Positions 1 through 7,593 of a DNA stretch of 9,409 bases are shown in pieces (within the stretch, counting starts at the first letter, position 1; each line of letters begins with the position of its first letter). The position numbers and the translations under genes were made by a program. Source of the DNA: an uncultured Bacteroides sp. (lineage in GTDB: Bacteria; Bacteroidota; Bacteroidia; Bacteroidales; Bacteroidaceae). Where the stretch lies: the NCBI GenBank assembly GCA_900557355.1, contig USSR01000226.1, positions 1 to 9,409 on the forward strand. The letters are read 5' to 3'. The notes under the pieces are model-generated. The model made no database searches. It was not told the DNA's origin and saw only the letters and a program-made list of their open reading frames with translations.

Positions 1-381
1 GGCAATATACATAGGAGACAAATCGGCAGCCAAACCAATAGCCACCCCGCCCACAAGGCGGGCAAGCACAAATGTCGGCAGCCCGTCACTGGCTCCTGTG
101 GCCCACGAAGATACTAAAAAGACCAAGGCGGAAGTGATCAGCAACTTTTTGCGTCCATACTTGTCGGCAAGCATACCTGCCATCGTTGCTCCCAGCAAGC
201 AACCCAACAAGGCGATGCTCATTGTCAATGCCTGCATCGTCTGATTATCGGCTATACCAAAATAAATCTCGTAGAAAGGCTTGGCGCCCCCGATAACTAC
301 CCAGTCATATCCAAACAAAAGGCCACCCATGGCCGATACCAGGCAAACAAAGTATACAAAAGAACTATTATGTGTTTTCAT
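1..381 (-). CDS. Sugar porter family MFS permease, N-terminal part (truncated by window edge)
   Basis: This is an inner-membrane permease of the major facilitator superfamily, sugar porter family, likely importing a monosaccharide by proton symport (family knowledge). 127 residues are present, from the ATG at 381 to the window edge. The first four membrane segments are visible: about residues 8-25 (ending in the family motif GGLLFGYD at 19-26), about 50-70, about 80-95 and about 103-120. The loop between helices 2 and 3 carries ADKYGRKK (72-79), the classic MFS loop motif, and RLVGG (108-112) opens helix 4. The usual GYDT reads GYDW here, followed by VVIGGAKPFYE. The gene starts 14 bp after the stop of the GH2 lipoprotein gene, so it is almost surely co-transcribed and should import sugar released by the two hydrolases. 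The substrate cannot be read from this fragment. Confidence 0.93.
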   Translation of the reverse strand, partial: MKTHNSSFVYFVCLVSAMGGLLFGYDWVVIGGAKPFYEIYFGIADNQTMQALTMSIALLGCLLGATMAGMLADKYGRKKLLITSALVFLVSSWATGASDGLPTFVLARLVGGVAIGLAADLSPMYIA

Positions 382-395
382 GTTATTCCATATAA

Positions 396-3176
396 TTAAT
401 AAATACTTTTTTCCGACTCTTTCTTATTGACTACCGTCCCGAATGTCTCTCCCATCTCCTCGAAGTTCTCCATCACTGCCGGATTAAACTCAGGACTATT
501 CATATAGCTCAAAAGGGAACCCAACATTTGTTTAGCAACCGGTCTTTGCTCTATCTCCGTCGCCAGGTCGAAAGTGGCCAGCACCAACTTCCCTTCTCCC
601 ACCTTTCCTTCGAGCAAAGAAGCGAGACGTCGGTTGTTCGTAAAGTTATCCACCACTTCCACAATCGGACTTCCACCTTGCAGACTGTCAACAATCATGG
701 TAGTGGAATTTATCAGCAAGTCCCACCATTGCCAGTCGGTATGCATATCCGTGGGGAAAGCGGAAAATGCCTTGTGTTCCGGATTACATACTATTCCCAT
801 AGTGCCTGCCTGCTTCGGGAAATGGACAGGACTCCAGAATACGGGGACAAATTTTCCTTCGATTCCTTTCATCGTTTTCCAGTCAGGATTAAACAAGACG
901 GTTTCTCCTTTTTGCAAACGGGCAAGCGCTTCCTCATAGTCGCGCGTATATTTCACAATCCCCCGGTCGGGCAAAGCCGCCTCAGGATAAACCCAGATAT
1001 TCCACTTATTGGTATAATTGGTTCCATCCACAGAAAGGGAGACTTCCAGTTTCGCCGCTGTCTGTATCTCTTTCAAAGGAACAGATAAGGTACCCAATCC
1101 TCCATTGTAGCCATATTGAAGTTTGGCAACATCTACCGCACCTTCCTTTATCACTTTACCGCCTTCGGTCACTTTCCATTTCAGAGTCTTCCCTGTCAGG
1201 ACGTCCGGTCCGTAATTGCACAATTCCATCTCACCCGTAAAGGCTTCTCCATTCGTATAGACGGCTTTTGGGAAGCGCAACAAAGGCACCACAGGCGAAC
1301 AGAATTCACGAAACTCTTCTCCCGAAATAATTCCCTTGCTCTCCCAAAAAGCATTCAACAACCCCACCAGTGCTGTTCCTTGTCCGGGAAAATCATGCAG
1401 ATCCAGCAACTGAAAGCCACTGATGCCTTTTGTCTTCAAGGCACGTTCAATCTCTTCCTTATATAATATGGCAGCCAGTTTTCCGGATGCTTCCAAATAA
1501 GAAGGAGCTTTATCGAGCAAACCTTTCTTTTCCAAATCATTCTTTACGGCCATGAAGTTCAAAGGCTTCAGTACACCGGTATATTTAGGTATCTCCGTCA
1601 GGTCCGGATAAACAGAATATTGCCCGATTTCGTGGGTTATAATGGGGACGCTGGCATCTTTCACCTGATTAGAATAGTCTTTATCAAACGCCGGAGATTT
1701 CTTGTTGAACACTCCTTGTCCACGTATCCAGCCTCTGTTGGTCCATTGCGTCACAAAAAAGTCATCATTAGGTTCGGGCAGTGCGCCATGTCCTTTTTCG
1801 AAAGTAAAGGAGGTCGTGGTATATAGATGCCGGGGATCTTCCGCTTTCAAATTGTCGAGCATATCAGACAATATAGTAAAGTCTCCCTGCAACTCATTGC
1901 CCAAACTCCACAAGCAGAACGAAGGATGATTGCCATAGTTACGGATGATTCGTTCCGCCTCTTCTTTCATAAAACGAACTGCACCGGCATCTTTACCTAT
2001 AGTAAGCACCCACACCGGCAACTCCACCTGCAAATAGAAGCCCATTTCGTCAGCTACCTGGAAAGCTGCTTCGGGAGGACACCAGGAATGAAACCTCAAA
2101 TGATTCAATCCATAATCTTTGGCTGCCCTGAATACTTTATACCAACCTTCTTTGTCCATAGGAGGGGTTCCCGTCAAGGGGAAGATGCAGCATTCCAGTG
2201 TACCTCTCAAGAACAGGGGATTGCCATTAAGCATCAACCGGTTGCCATCACTCTTGAGCGAACGCATGCCAAAATCTTCACTTACTTCCGATGTCGACTT
2301 ATCCGCTTCCAGAGCAGCGGTAGCTTTATACAACTCAGGTGTAAACTCATTCCACAGTACAAACCCGCTACCCATTTCATAAACTACCTCAGCGACTGAT
2401 TCACCCGGCTTAACTGAAAGTTGCTGCGTATACACCGGATACTTCTTGCTCCCATTCTTTTGAGCTACAACCAACTTCAGTTTAGACTCCAGAACGGCAG
2501 TAGTATTGTTGACCAAAGAGATAACAGCCTTCACCGTTTTATTCTCTACATCAGGGAATAATTGCAAGCCTGCAATCCGAACTTTTTCGACCGCCTCGAT
2601 ACTCAACTCTCCCAACAGTCCATTCCACTTAATTTGCGTATGGTCCGTGTAGGCATGAGCCAAGTCGTTTGATATATCATGACGTTTGCGGTTATCAACC
2701 CGTATGGACAAAACATGTTTCTCACCCGGCTCTACATAGCGGGTCAGGTCATAAAAATGTGGGGTGGTCAAACTCTCCTCATGTCCCTCTACCAGTACTC
2801 CATCCACCCATACTTGGGTATCCCATAACACACGCTCTAGTTTAAGGATCAGATCCTTATTTTCCCATGTCGCAGGAATACTGATTTCCCGCGCATACCA
2901 TGCAGGTCCCACATAACTGTTTTGACGGGTCAAATGCAACAGCTGCGGTTTCGTCAACTCTGGTTCTAATGCACTGCGGACTCCCAGTCCGGCATCATCG
3001 GTGGTTCCGGGCAACTGCATCGGAGTATCCCACAATTGCCCAGGCCAGTTTTCGGCAATGCCTGCATCGGCACTGTCCAGCCGCACTGTCCAGATTCCGG
3101 ACAAATCTATTTTATCCGTCGACGGAGTACATGCCACTAATACAAAAATCATTGCTAAAAGAAAAGTATTTCTCAT
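396..3176 (-). CDS. Glycoside hydrolase family 2 lipoprotein
   Basis: This is a 926-residue exo-acting GH2 glycosidase. The N-terminus is a lipoprotein signal with lipobox LVAC (Cys16). The following residues TPSTDK lack the acidic run typical of Bacteroides surface-export signals, so a periplasm-facing anchor is more likely. Domains in order: a GH2 sugar-binding jelly roll (about 25-195, with SYVGPAWYAREI and KWNGLLGE), an immunoglobulin-like domain (about 200-305), and a TIM barrel (about 306-620) with RFHSW (361-365), acid/base Glu428 in WSLGNE and predicted nucleophile Glu516 in THEIGQY. A beta domain (about 625-735) and an alpha/beta domain (about 736-895) carrying WQWWD follow. It is a paralogue of the upstream GH2 gene, 76 bp away, but lacks that protein's last domain. 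The 76-bp gap shows no convincing promoter or terminator. No Shine-Dalgarno is evident before the ATG at 3176; the start is fixed by the signal peptide. Automatic annotation would probably say beta-galactosidase; the true linkage is unknown. Confidence 0.93.
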   Translation of the reverse strand: MRNTFLLAMIFVLVACTPSTDKIDLSGIWTVRLDSADAGIAENWPGQLWDTPMQLPGTTDDAGLGVRSALEPELTKPQLLHLTRQNSYVGPAWYAREISIPATWENKDLILKLERVLWDTQVWVDGVLVEGHEESLTTPHFYDLTRYVEPGEKHVLSIRVDNRKRHDISNDLAHAYTDHTQIKWNGLLGELSIEAVEKVRIAGLQLFPDVENKTVKAVISLVNNTTAVLESKLKLVVAQKNGSKKYPVYTQQLSVKPGESVAEVVYEMGSGFVLWNEFTPELYKATAALEADKSTSEVSEDFGMRSLKSDGNRLMLNGNPLFLRGTLECCIFPLTGTPPMDKEGWYKVFRAAKDYGLNHLRFHSWCPPEAAFQVADEMGFYLQVELPVWVLTIGKDAGAVRFMKEEAERIIRNYGNHPSFCLWSLGNELQGDFTILSDMLDNLKAEDPRHLYTTTSFTFEKGHGALPEPNDDFFVTQWTNRGWIRGQGVFNKKSPAFDKDYSNQVKDASVPIITHEIGQYSVYPDLTEIPKYTGVLKPLNFMAVKNDLEKKGLLDKAPSYLEASGKLAAILYKEEIERALKTKGISGFQLLDLHDFPGQGTALVGLLNAFWESKGIISGEEFREFCSPVVPLLRFPKAVYTNGEAFTGEMELCNYGPDVLTGKTLKWKVTEGGKVIKEGAVDVAKLQYGYNGGLGTLSVPLKEIQTAAKLEVSLSVDGTNYTNKWNIWVYPEAALPDRGIVKYTRDYEEALARLQKGETVLFNPDWKTMKGIEGKFVPVFWSPVHFPKQAGTMGIVCNPEHKAFSAFPTDMHTDWQWWDLLINSTTMIVDSLQGGSPIVEVVDNFTNNRRLASLLEGKVGEGKLVLATFDLATEIEQRPVAKQMLGSLLSYMNSPEFNPAVMENFEEMGETFGTVVNKKESEKSIY

Positions 3177-3252
3177 ATTTATTTAGTTTTTAATGTTTCC
3201 TATTCATATTATTAACTTCTTTGTTTCAGTCAAAGAGATTTGTTCTCTCAGG

Positions 3253-6200
3253 TCATCCCTCTACAGGAAGCATATCCGTCAAAACAGCTTCCACCTCGCC
3301 AATGGCAATACTATCCGTAAGAAACGAAAGCCTGAAATAGCATGCTGTCCTGTTCGTATCGAAAAAGATATTCTGAATGTTACCATTCACTATCGAGCTA
3401 TTAGTTGCAACAGGCTGCCAGTTCTTTCCATCATTGCTTATATCTACCCTTAACTGCACCGCTTCCGCCACACTGCCCGGAAATATCAAACGAAATCCTT
3501 TCAACAGTTCCGCTTTGGTAAAATTGACAGTCATCCATTGAGGCGCTTTCTTATCGGACACCATGTTCCAAACGGTGGTCACATCCCCGTCAACAAGCAT
3601 TTGTGCCAAAAGAGTCTGCTTGCGGTTTTGGCTTTTCACCTTTGCGCCCATCTCTGCCAGATTATTCTCCGTTCCTCCCAATACCGACAATACCACACTC
3701 TCTGTCAGTTCGAATTCGGGTGAAAAGTGTTCCGAATTCATATAATCGAGTATTTTGGCATACAGATTACGCGAAACCATTCTTTCATCCATGTCTGTAG
3801 TGAAGTCTATGCTTGACATCATAAGCCTTCCCTTACCTACCCTACATTCGGCCAGCAAAGCGAGTTTACGATTTATTTTCCAGGAATCCACTACCTGAAG
3901 CAACGGTTGATATTCTTTCGGAAAAGCAACATCTGCCCCGAACTCATCCAGCACCATAGGATTGGCATAGCGCAGCACATCCCACCATTGCCAGTTACTA
4001 TGCATTTCCGTCGGAAAGCCATCAAACAACGGATGGGCGGGATTGCATACAATACTGTTACACATACTCTCCCCTTCGTTCAAGCCGAAAGCAGTCCAGT
4101 AAATAGATGCAAAACACAAAGGCAGTTTCCCTTTCAGCTTGCTACGGTCTGCCAGCCACAAGACCTTTCCACCATCCTTCAGAAGGCGAATCGTGTTTTC
4201 ATCCATCTCATGAACTACGACAACATCCTTCTGCCGAGCCTCTACATTTTCCGGAAAAACCCAGAACTCCCATTGATTGGAAACCGAAGTACCCTGGATA
4301 CTTACGTTAAAGAAATATTTTGCCGCTTTATCCGGAAAGCTCTTTTCCATAACTACACGCCCCACAGACTGATTGCTTGAATGATTATCTATTTCCGGCA
4401 TGCGAATCTTGCCTTTATGATACACATTCCCTTGCTCGTCTCTGATATCATAGATGAGGGTGGCATCCTTGAGGGAATGTGCCCCGAAATGGCAAATCTC
4501 TATTCCAGCAGAAAATTTATTTCCACCTGCCAACAATATTGAAGGAATTCTTGCAAGCACCACCGTACTATCGCAGAATCTGCGAAAATCAGCTGCCCTT
4601 ACGTGTTTTTTTTCATCCCAAAAAGCATCGAGCACACCAACAGGCGCAGTTCCTTGTCCCGTGAAGTCCTGTAGAGAAAGCGAATGAAATCCGGCTATAT
4701 CAGGAGTACGAAGAAGCGCCTCGTATTCAGCTTTCAACAACCGCATCTGCCATTCTCCTGTGGCTTTTGTGAACACAGGAGCCAAATGAGACATACCGCG
4801 TTCCTCCAACTGGTCTTTTTGTATTTCAAGCACTGTGGCCTTCATCGAACCTGTATATTTGGGCAATTCAGCTTCAAAATCCGGAAAAACACAGTATTGC
4901 CCCACTTCATGCGAAAAGAACGGTTTACCATACTGAGACATCGCTTCATCATAATCATAATTCGTGCCTGGCTTGATGTGGAAAAGCAAATTGTTTTGAG
5001 GAGTAGGTGGCCAGCCTATATGATGACGCATATTCTTCCCTTTTATACTATGAGTTACATAAAAATCCGCCTCGGGTAAATCGGGGCGCCCATTCATCTT
5101 ACCGGACACCAGCCTCCTCCCATCAGCTTTCTGCTTTACTAGGAAGCGACGCATCTTGAGGGTATCGGCACTGCTTTCATTACCCATAGCCATAAACAGG
5201 AAACTCGCAAAATTTCCATATTGTCGTATCATCCGCTCCGCTTCTTCGTTAATAAAACGTTCTTGTTTGTCTGTATACACAGCACTCCACTCGCCAACTT
5301 CGGGCTGCAAATAAACACCTGTCTCGTCAGCCGCTACAAAAGCAGCTTTCGGAGGACACCACGAGTGGAAACGGACTGCATTATGCCCGTACTCCTTATG
5401 TTTAAGGAATACCCGTTTCCACCACTTCACGTCCACAGAGGGAAGACCGTCCAAGGGAGCTTCGCCGCAATAAAGATTAGCACGTATCCATCTCTTTGTG
5501 CCATTCAGAGTGATTCGTTTGTCTTGTACGCCAACTTCACGCATGCCAAAACTTACAGAAGTTTCATCCTTGAATTTCCCTGAATAAAGCGCCAAAGTCA
5601 ACCTGTAAAGAGAAGGAGAGAATTCATCCCACAACTGCATTTTCTCAGAAAGCGGAAGTTCCAATTCTACTTCAGAAAATCCGTCCGGACCGACCGTGAA
5701 GGTCTTGGTCAAAGGCTTCTCTGAGTAAGGTTCCGGAGTGTTGTAGCAATCAAGGTTCGCTTTAATCTTCATCTTTTGCACTTTTCCCGTTTTATTGCCT
5801 ACCCTCAGTTTTGCCAGTGCCTTTCGACGCCCGATTTGAGGGTAAACCTGCACTTCATCAATCCAGGTCCTGTCCCTTGCCGTGATTTTCATCTCACCGA
5901 TAATTCCGTTCCACGCAGCCATCGTTTGGTCGGAAGTGCTATGCGGGATGCGACCGGTATCAACCACCTTGGCATTATTGACTCTCAGCGTAAGCTTGTT
6001 TTTACCCGGCAAGAGATAGTCTGTCACATCATATTCGTGCATGGTTCCGAGTCCCAGGTTATCGCCTACTCTCTTACCATTTATAAAAAGCGTGCTTTCC
6101 CAATGCACTCTTTCAAGAGTCAGCACGATATGCTTGTTTCTGAAATCATCCGGCACCAAAACCTCCCTTGAATACCACGCCGGACCGACATAATAGGAAT

Positions 6201-6516
6201 CGGGCTGTAAGAAATCGAAGATTTTCACATTTCCTTTTTCTCTGTACTTGGCATACATAGGGTGAGTATACCAGATGGCTGATAAAGCTCCCGAATACCA
6301 TTTGGTATTGGCAGTAACTTCATTTCCCTTCCCTTGAGCATGCATGGCTCCCGGCAGTGCAATAGAATCTTTCAAGCTTCGGCATTGCCATTGCTCCATG
6401 ATTCCTTTATCGTCGGAATCCGTTTCAAAACTCCACTTACCGGACAAATTAATTATCTGGCCATAGATACCAAGTCCCCACATTAAAAGCGCAATTATCA
6501 ATAGTCTCTTTTTCAT
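3253..6516 (-). CDS. Glycoside hydrolase family 2 enzyme with C-terminal F5/8 type C domain
   Basis: This is a 1087-residue exported GH2 glycosidase and the first gene of the operon. It has a Sec signal peptide (hydrophobic core 5-16, likely cleavage after IYG at 19) and no lipobox, so a soluble periplasmic enzyme is likely. The sugar-binding domain (about 22-215) contains an insertion at about 65-105 absent from the neighbouring paralogue. An Ig-like domain (about 218-325) is followed by a TIM barrel (about 326-640) with RFHSW (382-386), acid/base Glu447 in AMGNE and predicted nucleophile Glu537 in SHEVGQY. A beta domain and an alpha/beta domain with NWQWWD (841-846) follow. Residues about 960-1080 resemble an F5/8 type C (discoidin, CBM32-like) domain: DGDVTTVW, QWMTVNF, LRVDISNDGKNW. 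The acid/base loop reads GNFAS instead of the usual GNHPS. Start chosen from the signal peptide and an AGGA ribosome site 7 nt upstream. Substrate unknown; beta-galactosidase is only the default family label. Confidence 0.93.
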   Translation of the reverse strand: MKKRLLIIALLMWGLGIYGQIINLSGKWSFETDSDDKGIMEQWQCRSLKDSIALPGAMHAQGKGNEVTANTKWYSGALSAIWYTHPMYAKYREKGNVKIFDFLQPDSYYVGPAWYSREVLVPDDFRNKHIVLTLERVHWESTLFINGKRVGDNLGLGTMHEYDVTDYLLPGKNKLTLRVNNAKVVDTGRIPHSTSDQTMAAWNGIIGEMKITARDRTWIDEVQVYPQIGRRKALAKLRVGNKTGKVQKMKIKANLDCYNTPEPYSEKPLTKTFTVGPDGFSEVELELPLSEKMQLWDEFSPSLYRLTLALYSGKFKDETSVSFGMREVGVQDKRITLNGTKRWIRANLYCGEAPLDGLPSVDVKWWKRVFLKHKEYGHNAVRFHSWCPPKAAFVAADETGVYLQPEVGEWSAVYTDKQERFINEEAERMIRQYGNFASFLFMAMGNESSADTLKMRRFLVKQKADGRRLVSGKMNGRPDLPEADFYVTHSIKGKNMRHHIGWPPTPQNNLLFHIKPGTNYDYDEAMSQYGKPFFSHEVGQYCVFPDFEAELPKYTGSMKATVLEIQKDQLEERGMSHLAPVFTKATGEWQMRLLKAEYEALLRTPDIAGFHSLSLQDFTGQGTAPVGVLDAFWDEKKHVRAADFRRFCDSTVVLARIPSILLAGGNKFSAGIEICHFGAHSLKDATLIYDIRDEQGNVYHKGKIRMPEIDNHSSNQSVGRVVMEKSFPDKAAKYFFNVSIQGTSVSNQWEFWVFPENVEARQKDVVVVHEMDENTIRLLKDGGKVLWLADRSKLKGKLPLCFASIYWTAFGLNEGESMCNSIVCNPAHPLFDGFPTEMHSNWQWWDVLRYANPMVLDEFGADVAFPKEYQPLLQVVDSWKINRKLALLAECRVGKGRLMMSSIDFTTDMDERMVSRNLYAKILDYMNSEHFSPEFELTESVVLSVLGGTENNLAEMGAKVKSQNRKQTLLAQMLVDGDVTTVWNMVSDKKAPQWMTVNFTKAELLKGFRLIFPGSVAEAVQLRVDISNDGKNWQPVATNSSIVNGNIQNIFFDTNRTACYFRLSFLTDSIAIGEVEAVLTDMLPVEG

Positions 6517-6523
6517 AAAATAT

Positions 6524-6527
6524 TCCT
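6524..6527 (-). promoter_or_regulatory. Ribosome binding site of the large GH2 gene
   Basis: On the minus strand the sequence reads AGGA followed by 7 nt of A/T and then the ATG at 6516. This is the clearest Shine-Dalgarno match in the window and supports the chosen start. The other complete genes have only weak or no matches, as is usual in Bacteroides. Confidence 0.55.
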
Positions 6528-6541
6528 ATTTTCTTATGATG

Positions 6542-6571
6542 CAAAAGTGGGGAAAAAAAACAAGCTCCAAA
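6542..6571 (-). promoter_or_regulatory. Predicted Bacteroides-type promoter of the GH2-GH2-MFS operon
   Basis: On the minus strand a TTTG (-33 element, 6568-6571) is followed after 18 nt by CACTTTTG (6542-6549), one mismatch from the Bacteroides -7 consensus TAnnTTTG. The usual spacer is about 19-21 nt, so this one is slightly short, and it contains a run of eight T (6553-6560). Transcription would start near 6535, giving a leader of about 20 nt that contains the AGGA ribosome site. The imperfect -7 box and short spacer fit a promoter that depends on an activator. This is prediction from consensus only. Confidence 0.5.
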
Positions 6572-6598
6572 ATGTAAGAAAGAATGTTTATGATGTAA
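6572..6598. promoter_or_regulatory. Candidate AraC-type operator (direct repeat, 21-bp period)
   Basis: ATGTAA occurs at 6572-6577 and again at 6593-6598, a repeat period of exactly 21 bp or two helical turns. A third, partial copy (ATGTTTA, 6584-6590) lies between them. The proximal copy directly abuts the -33 element of the GH2 operon promoter. Direct half-sites about 21 bp apart next to the promoter are how AraC-type activators such as AraC at araI bind (family knowledge). The divergent AraC-family gene makes it the natural candidate ligand of this site. The match is short and lies in A/T-rich DNA, so chance is possible. Confidence 0.35.
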
Positions 6599-6613
6599 AA
6601 TTTCTCTGCCGGC

Positions 6614-6645
6614 ATTGCTCAGAATAATATTATATACTACTTTTG
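6614..6645 (+). promoter_or_regulatory. Predicted Bacteroides-type promoter of the AraC-family regulator
   Basis: ATTG (-33 element, 6614-6617) is followed by a 20-nt spacer and TACTTTTG (6638-6645), a full match to the -7 consensus TAnnTTTG. The predicted transcription start is near 6652, leaving a leader of about 30 nt before the ATG at 6683. It points away from the GH2 promoter, with the candidate operator between the two. Confidence 0.6.
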
Positions 6646-6662
6646 CATAACAGTATAGCACT

Positions 6663-6679
6663 AATTAATCCAAATTAAT
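6663..6679. repeat. Short direct repeat AATTAAT in the regulator leader
   Basis: AATTAAT occurs at 6663-6669 and 6673-6679, a 10-bp period, just upstream of the regulator start codon and downstream of its predicted transcription start. It could be an autoregulatory contact or simply an unstructured A/T-rich leader that helps translation in the absence of a Shine-Dalgarno sequence. No function is shown. Confidence 0.3.
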
Positions 6680-6682
6680 ACT

Positions 6683-7564
6683 ATGGAACGAAAAAAAGAA
6701 GGGTTTCCAAATCAGAAAGCAATCGTACTTCCTCCCGCCATCAAAGAAATCTTGAGGCAGAACGAATTGACTCAACTTCTACATATTACAGACATAGGTG
6801 TTTATCCTCATGCCACCGGTCATTACATAGCCCGGAAATACGGTTCCAAACAGCATATACTTATCTATTGTACCGAAGGCGAAGGCTGGTATAGTATAAA
6901 CAATCAACGTACCAAAGTAAGTAAAGACCAGTTTTTTATCATACAAGCAGGAATTCCACACATCTATGCCGCAGCTGAGCAGCACCCATGGAGTATTTAT
7001 TGGATACACTTCACAGGAGAAAAAAGTAATGTATTCAATTCGTTTTATAACAAAGTGCATACCATAGATGAATCACCTAATGCACGCTTTCAAGACAGAA
7101 TTCAGTTATTTGAAGAAATATATCAAAATTTGGAGATGGGATATAGCATAGAAAACCTACAATATACCACTCTTTGCCTCTGGCATTTTCTTGGTTCATT
7201 CAGATTTATCCCACAATTCAGAGAAATCAATAAAGTGATACAGGGAGATATAATCCAGGAGTCCATCAGCTACATGAGAAAGAATCTTGAGAAAAAGCTC
7301 ACCCTTGAAGATATTGCCAACAGCGTACAATACTCCCCTTCACACTTCGGACAGATATTTCAGAAGAAATCCGGCCATACTCCACTGAATTACTTCAATC
7401 AACTGAAAATCCAAAAAGCCTGCCAATTGCTTGACTTTTCAAACATGAAAATTAAAGAGATTGCAGATTCTCTGGGCTTCTATGATCAGTATCACTTCTC
7501 CAAAGTATTCTTCAAACTTATAGGAGAAACTCCCAGTGCATACAAAAAGAAAAATAAGGGTTAA
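6683..7564 (+). CDS. AraC-family transcriptional regulator
   Basis: This is a 293-residue cytoplasmic DNA-binding regulator. Residues about 35-110 look like the AraC N-terminal cupin ligand-binding domain (ATGHYIARKYGSKQHIL, then GEGWYSIN, and a PHIY strand). Residues about 190-290 are the paired helix-turn-helix domain: TLEDIANSVQYSPSHFGQIF (207-226) is the first helix pair, and IKEIADSLGFYDQYHFSKVF (257-276) the second, with the GETPSAYK ending typical of the family. There are no membrane segments or receiver domain, so it is a one-component sensor, not a hybrid two-component system. It is transcribed divergently from the GH2-GH2-MFS operon and probably activates that operon in response to a mono- or oligosaccharide; the ligand is unknown. 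It has its own predicted promoter and no clear Shine-Dalgarno sequence. Length is normal for the family. Confidence 0.95.
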   Translation: MERKKEGFPNQKAIVLPPAIKEILRQNELTQLLHITDIGVYPHATGHYIARKYGSKQHILIYCTEGEGWYSINNQRTKVSKDQFFIIQAGIPHIYAAAEQHPWSIYWIHFTGEKSNVFNSFYNKVHTIDESPNARFQDRIQLFEEIYQNLEMGYSIENLQYTTLCLWHFLGSFRFIPQFREINKVIQGDIIQESISYMRKNLEKKLTLEDIANSVQYSPSHFGQIFQKKSGHTPLNYFNQLKIQKACQLLDFSNMKIKEIADSLGFYDQYHFSKVFFKLIGETPSAYKKKNKG

Positions 7565-7593
7565 CTTAATTCGATTCTTGGATTTATAGCAAA

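Noticed and set aside
1827..2399. A 190-codon plus-strand frame opposite the smaller GH2 gene
   Set aside because: It lies entirely antisense to conserved GH2 barrel sequence and its translation shows no domain-like pattern; it is a shadow of the real gene. The same holds for the other plus-strand frames across 528-6171.
3234..3248. Small perfect inverted repeat AGAGA-5 nt-TCTCT between the two GH2 genes
   Set aside because: A 5-bp stem without a T tract is too short to call a terminator or attenuator, and the genes around it appear co-transcribed.
4606..4613. A8 tract within the large GH2 coding sequence as a programmed frameshift or phase-variation site
   Set aside because: The frame is intact through it (DEKKHV) and downstream sequence matches the paralogue; no alternative product of interest arises in either shifted frame.
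6449..6661. A 70-residue minus-strand reading frame overlapping the start of the large GH2 gene and the intergenic region
   Set aside because: It runs through both predicted promoters, is in a different frame from the GH2 gene, has no recognisable motif and no ribosome site. A chance frame is far more likely.
6517..6682. A small RNA or riboswitch in the divergent intergenic region
   Set aside because: The 166 bp are A/T-rich, show no stable stem-loop architecture, and are accounted for by two promoters and the candidate operator.
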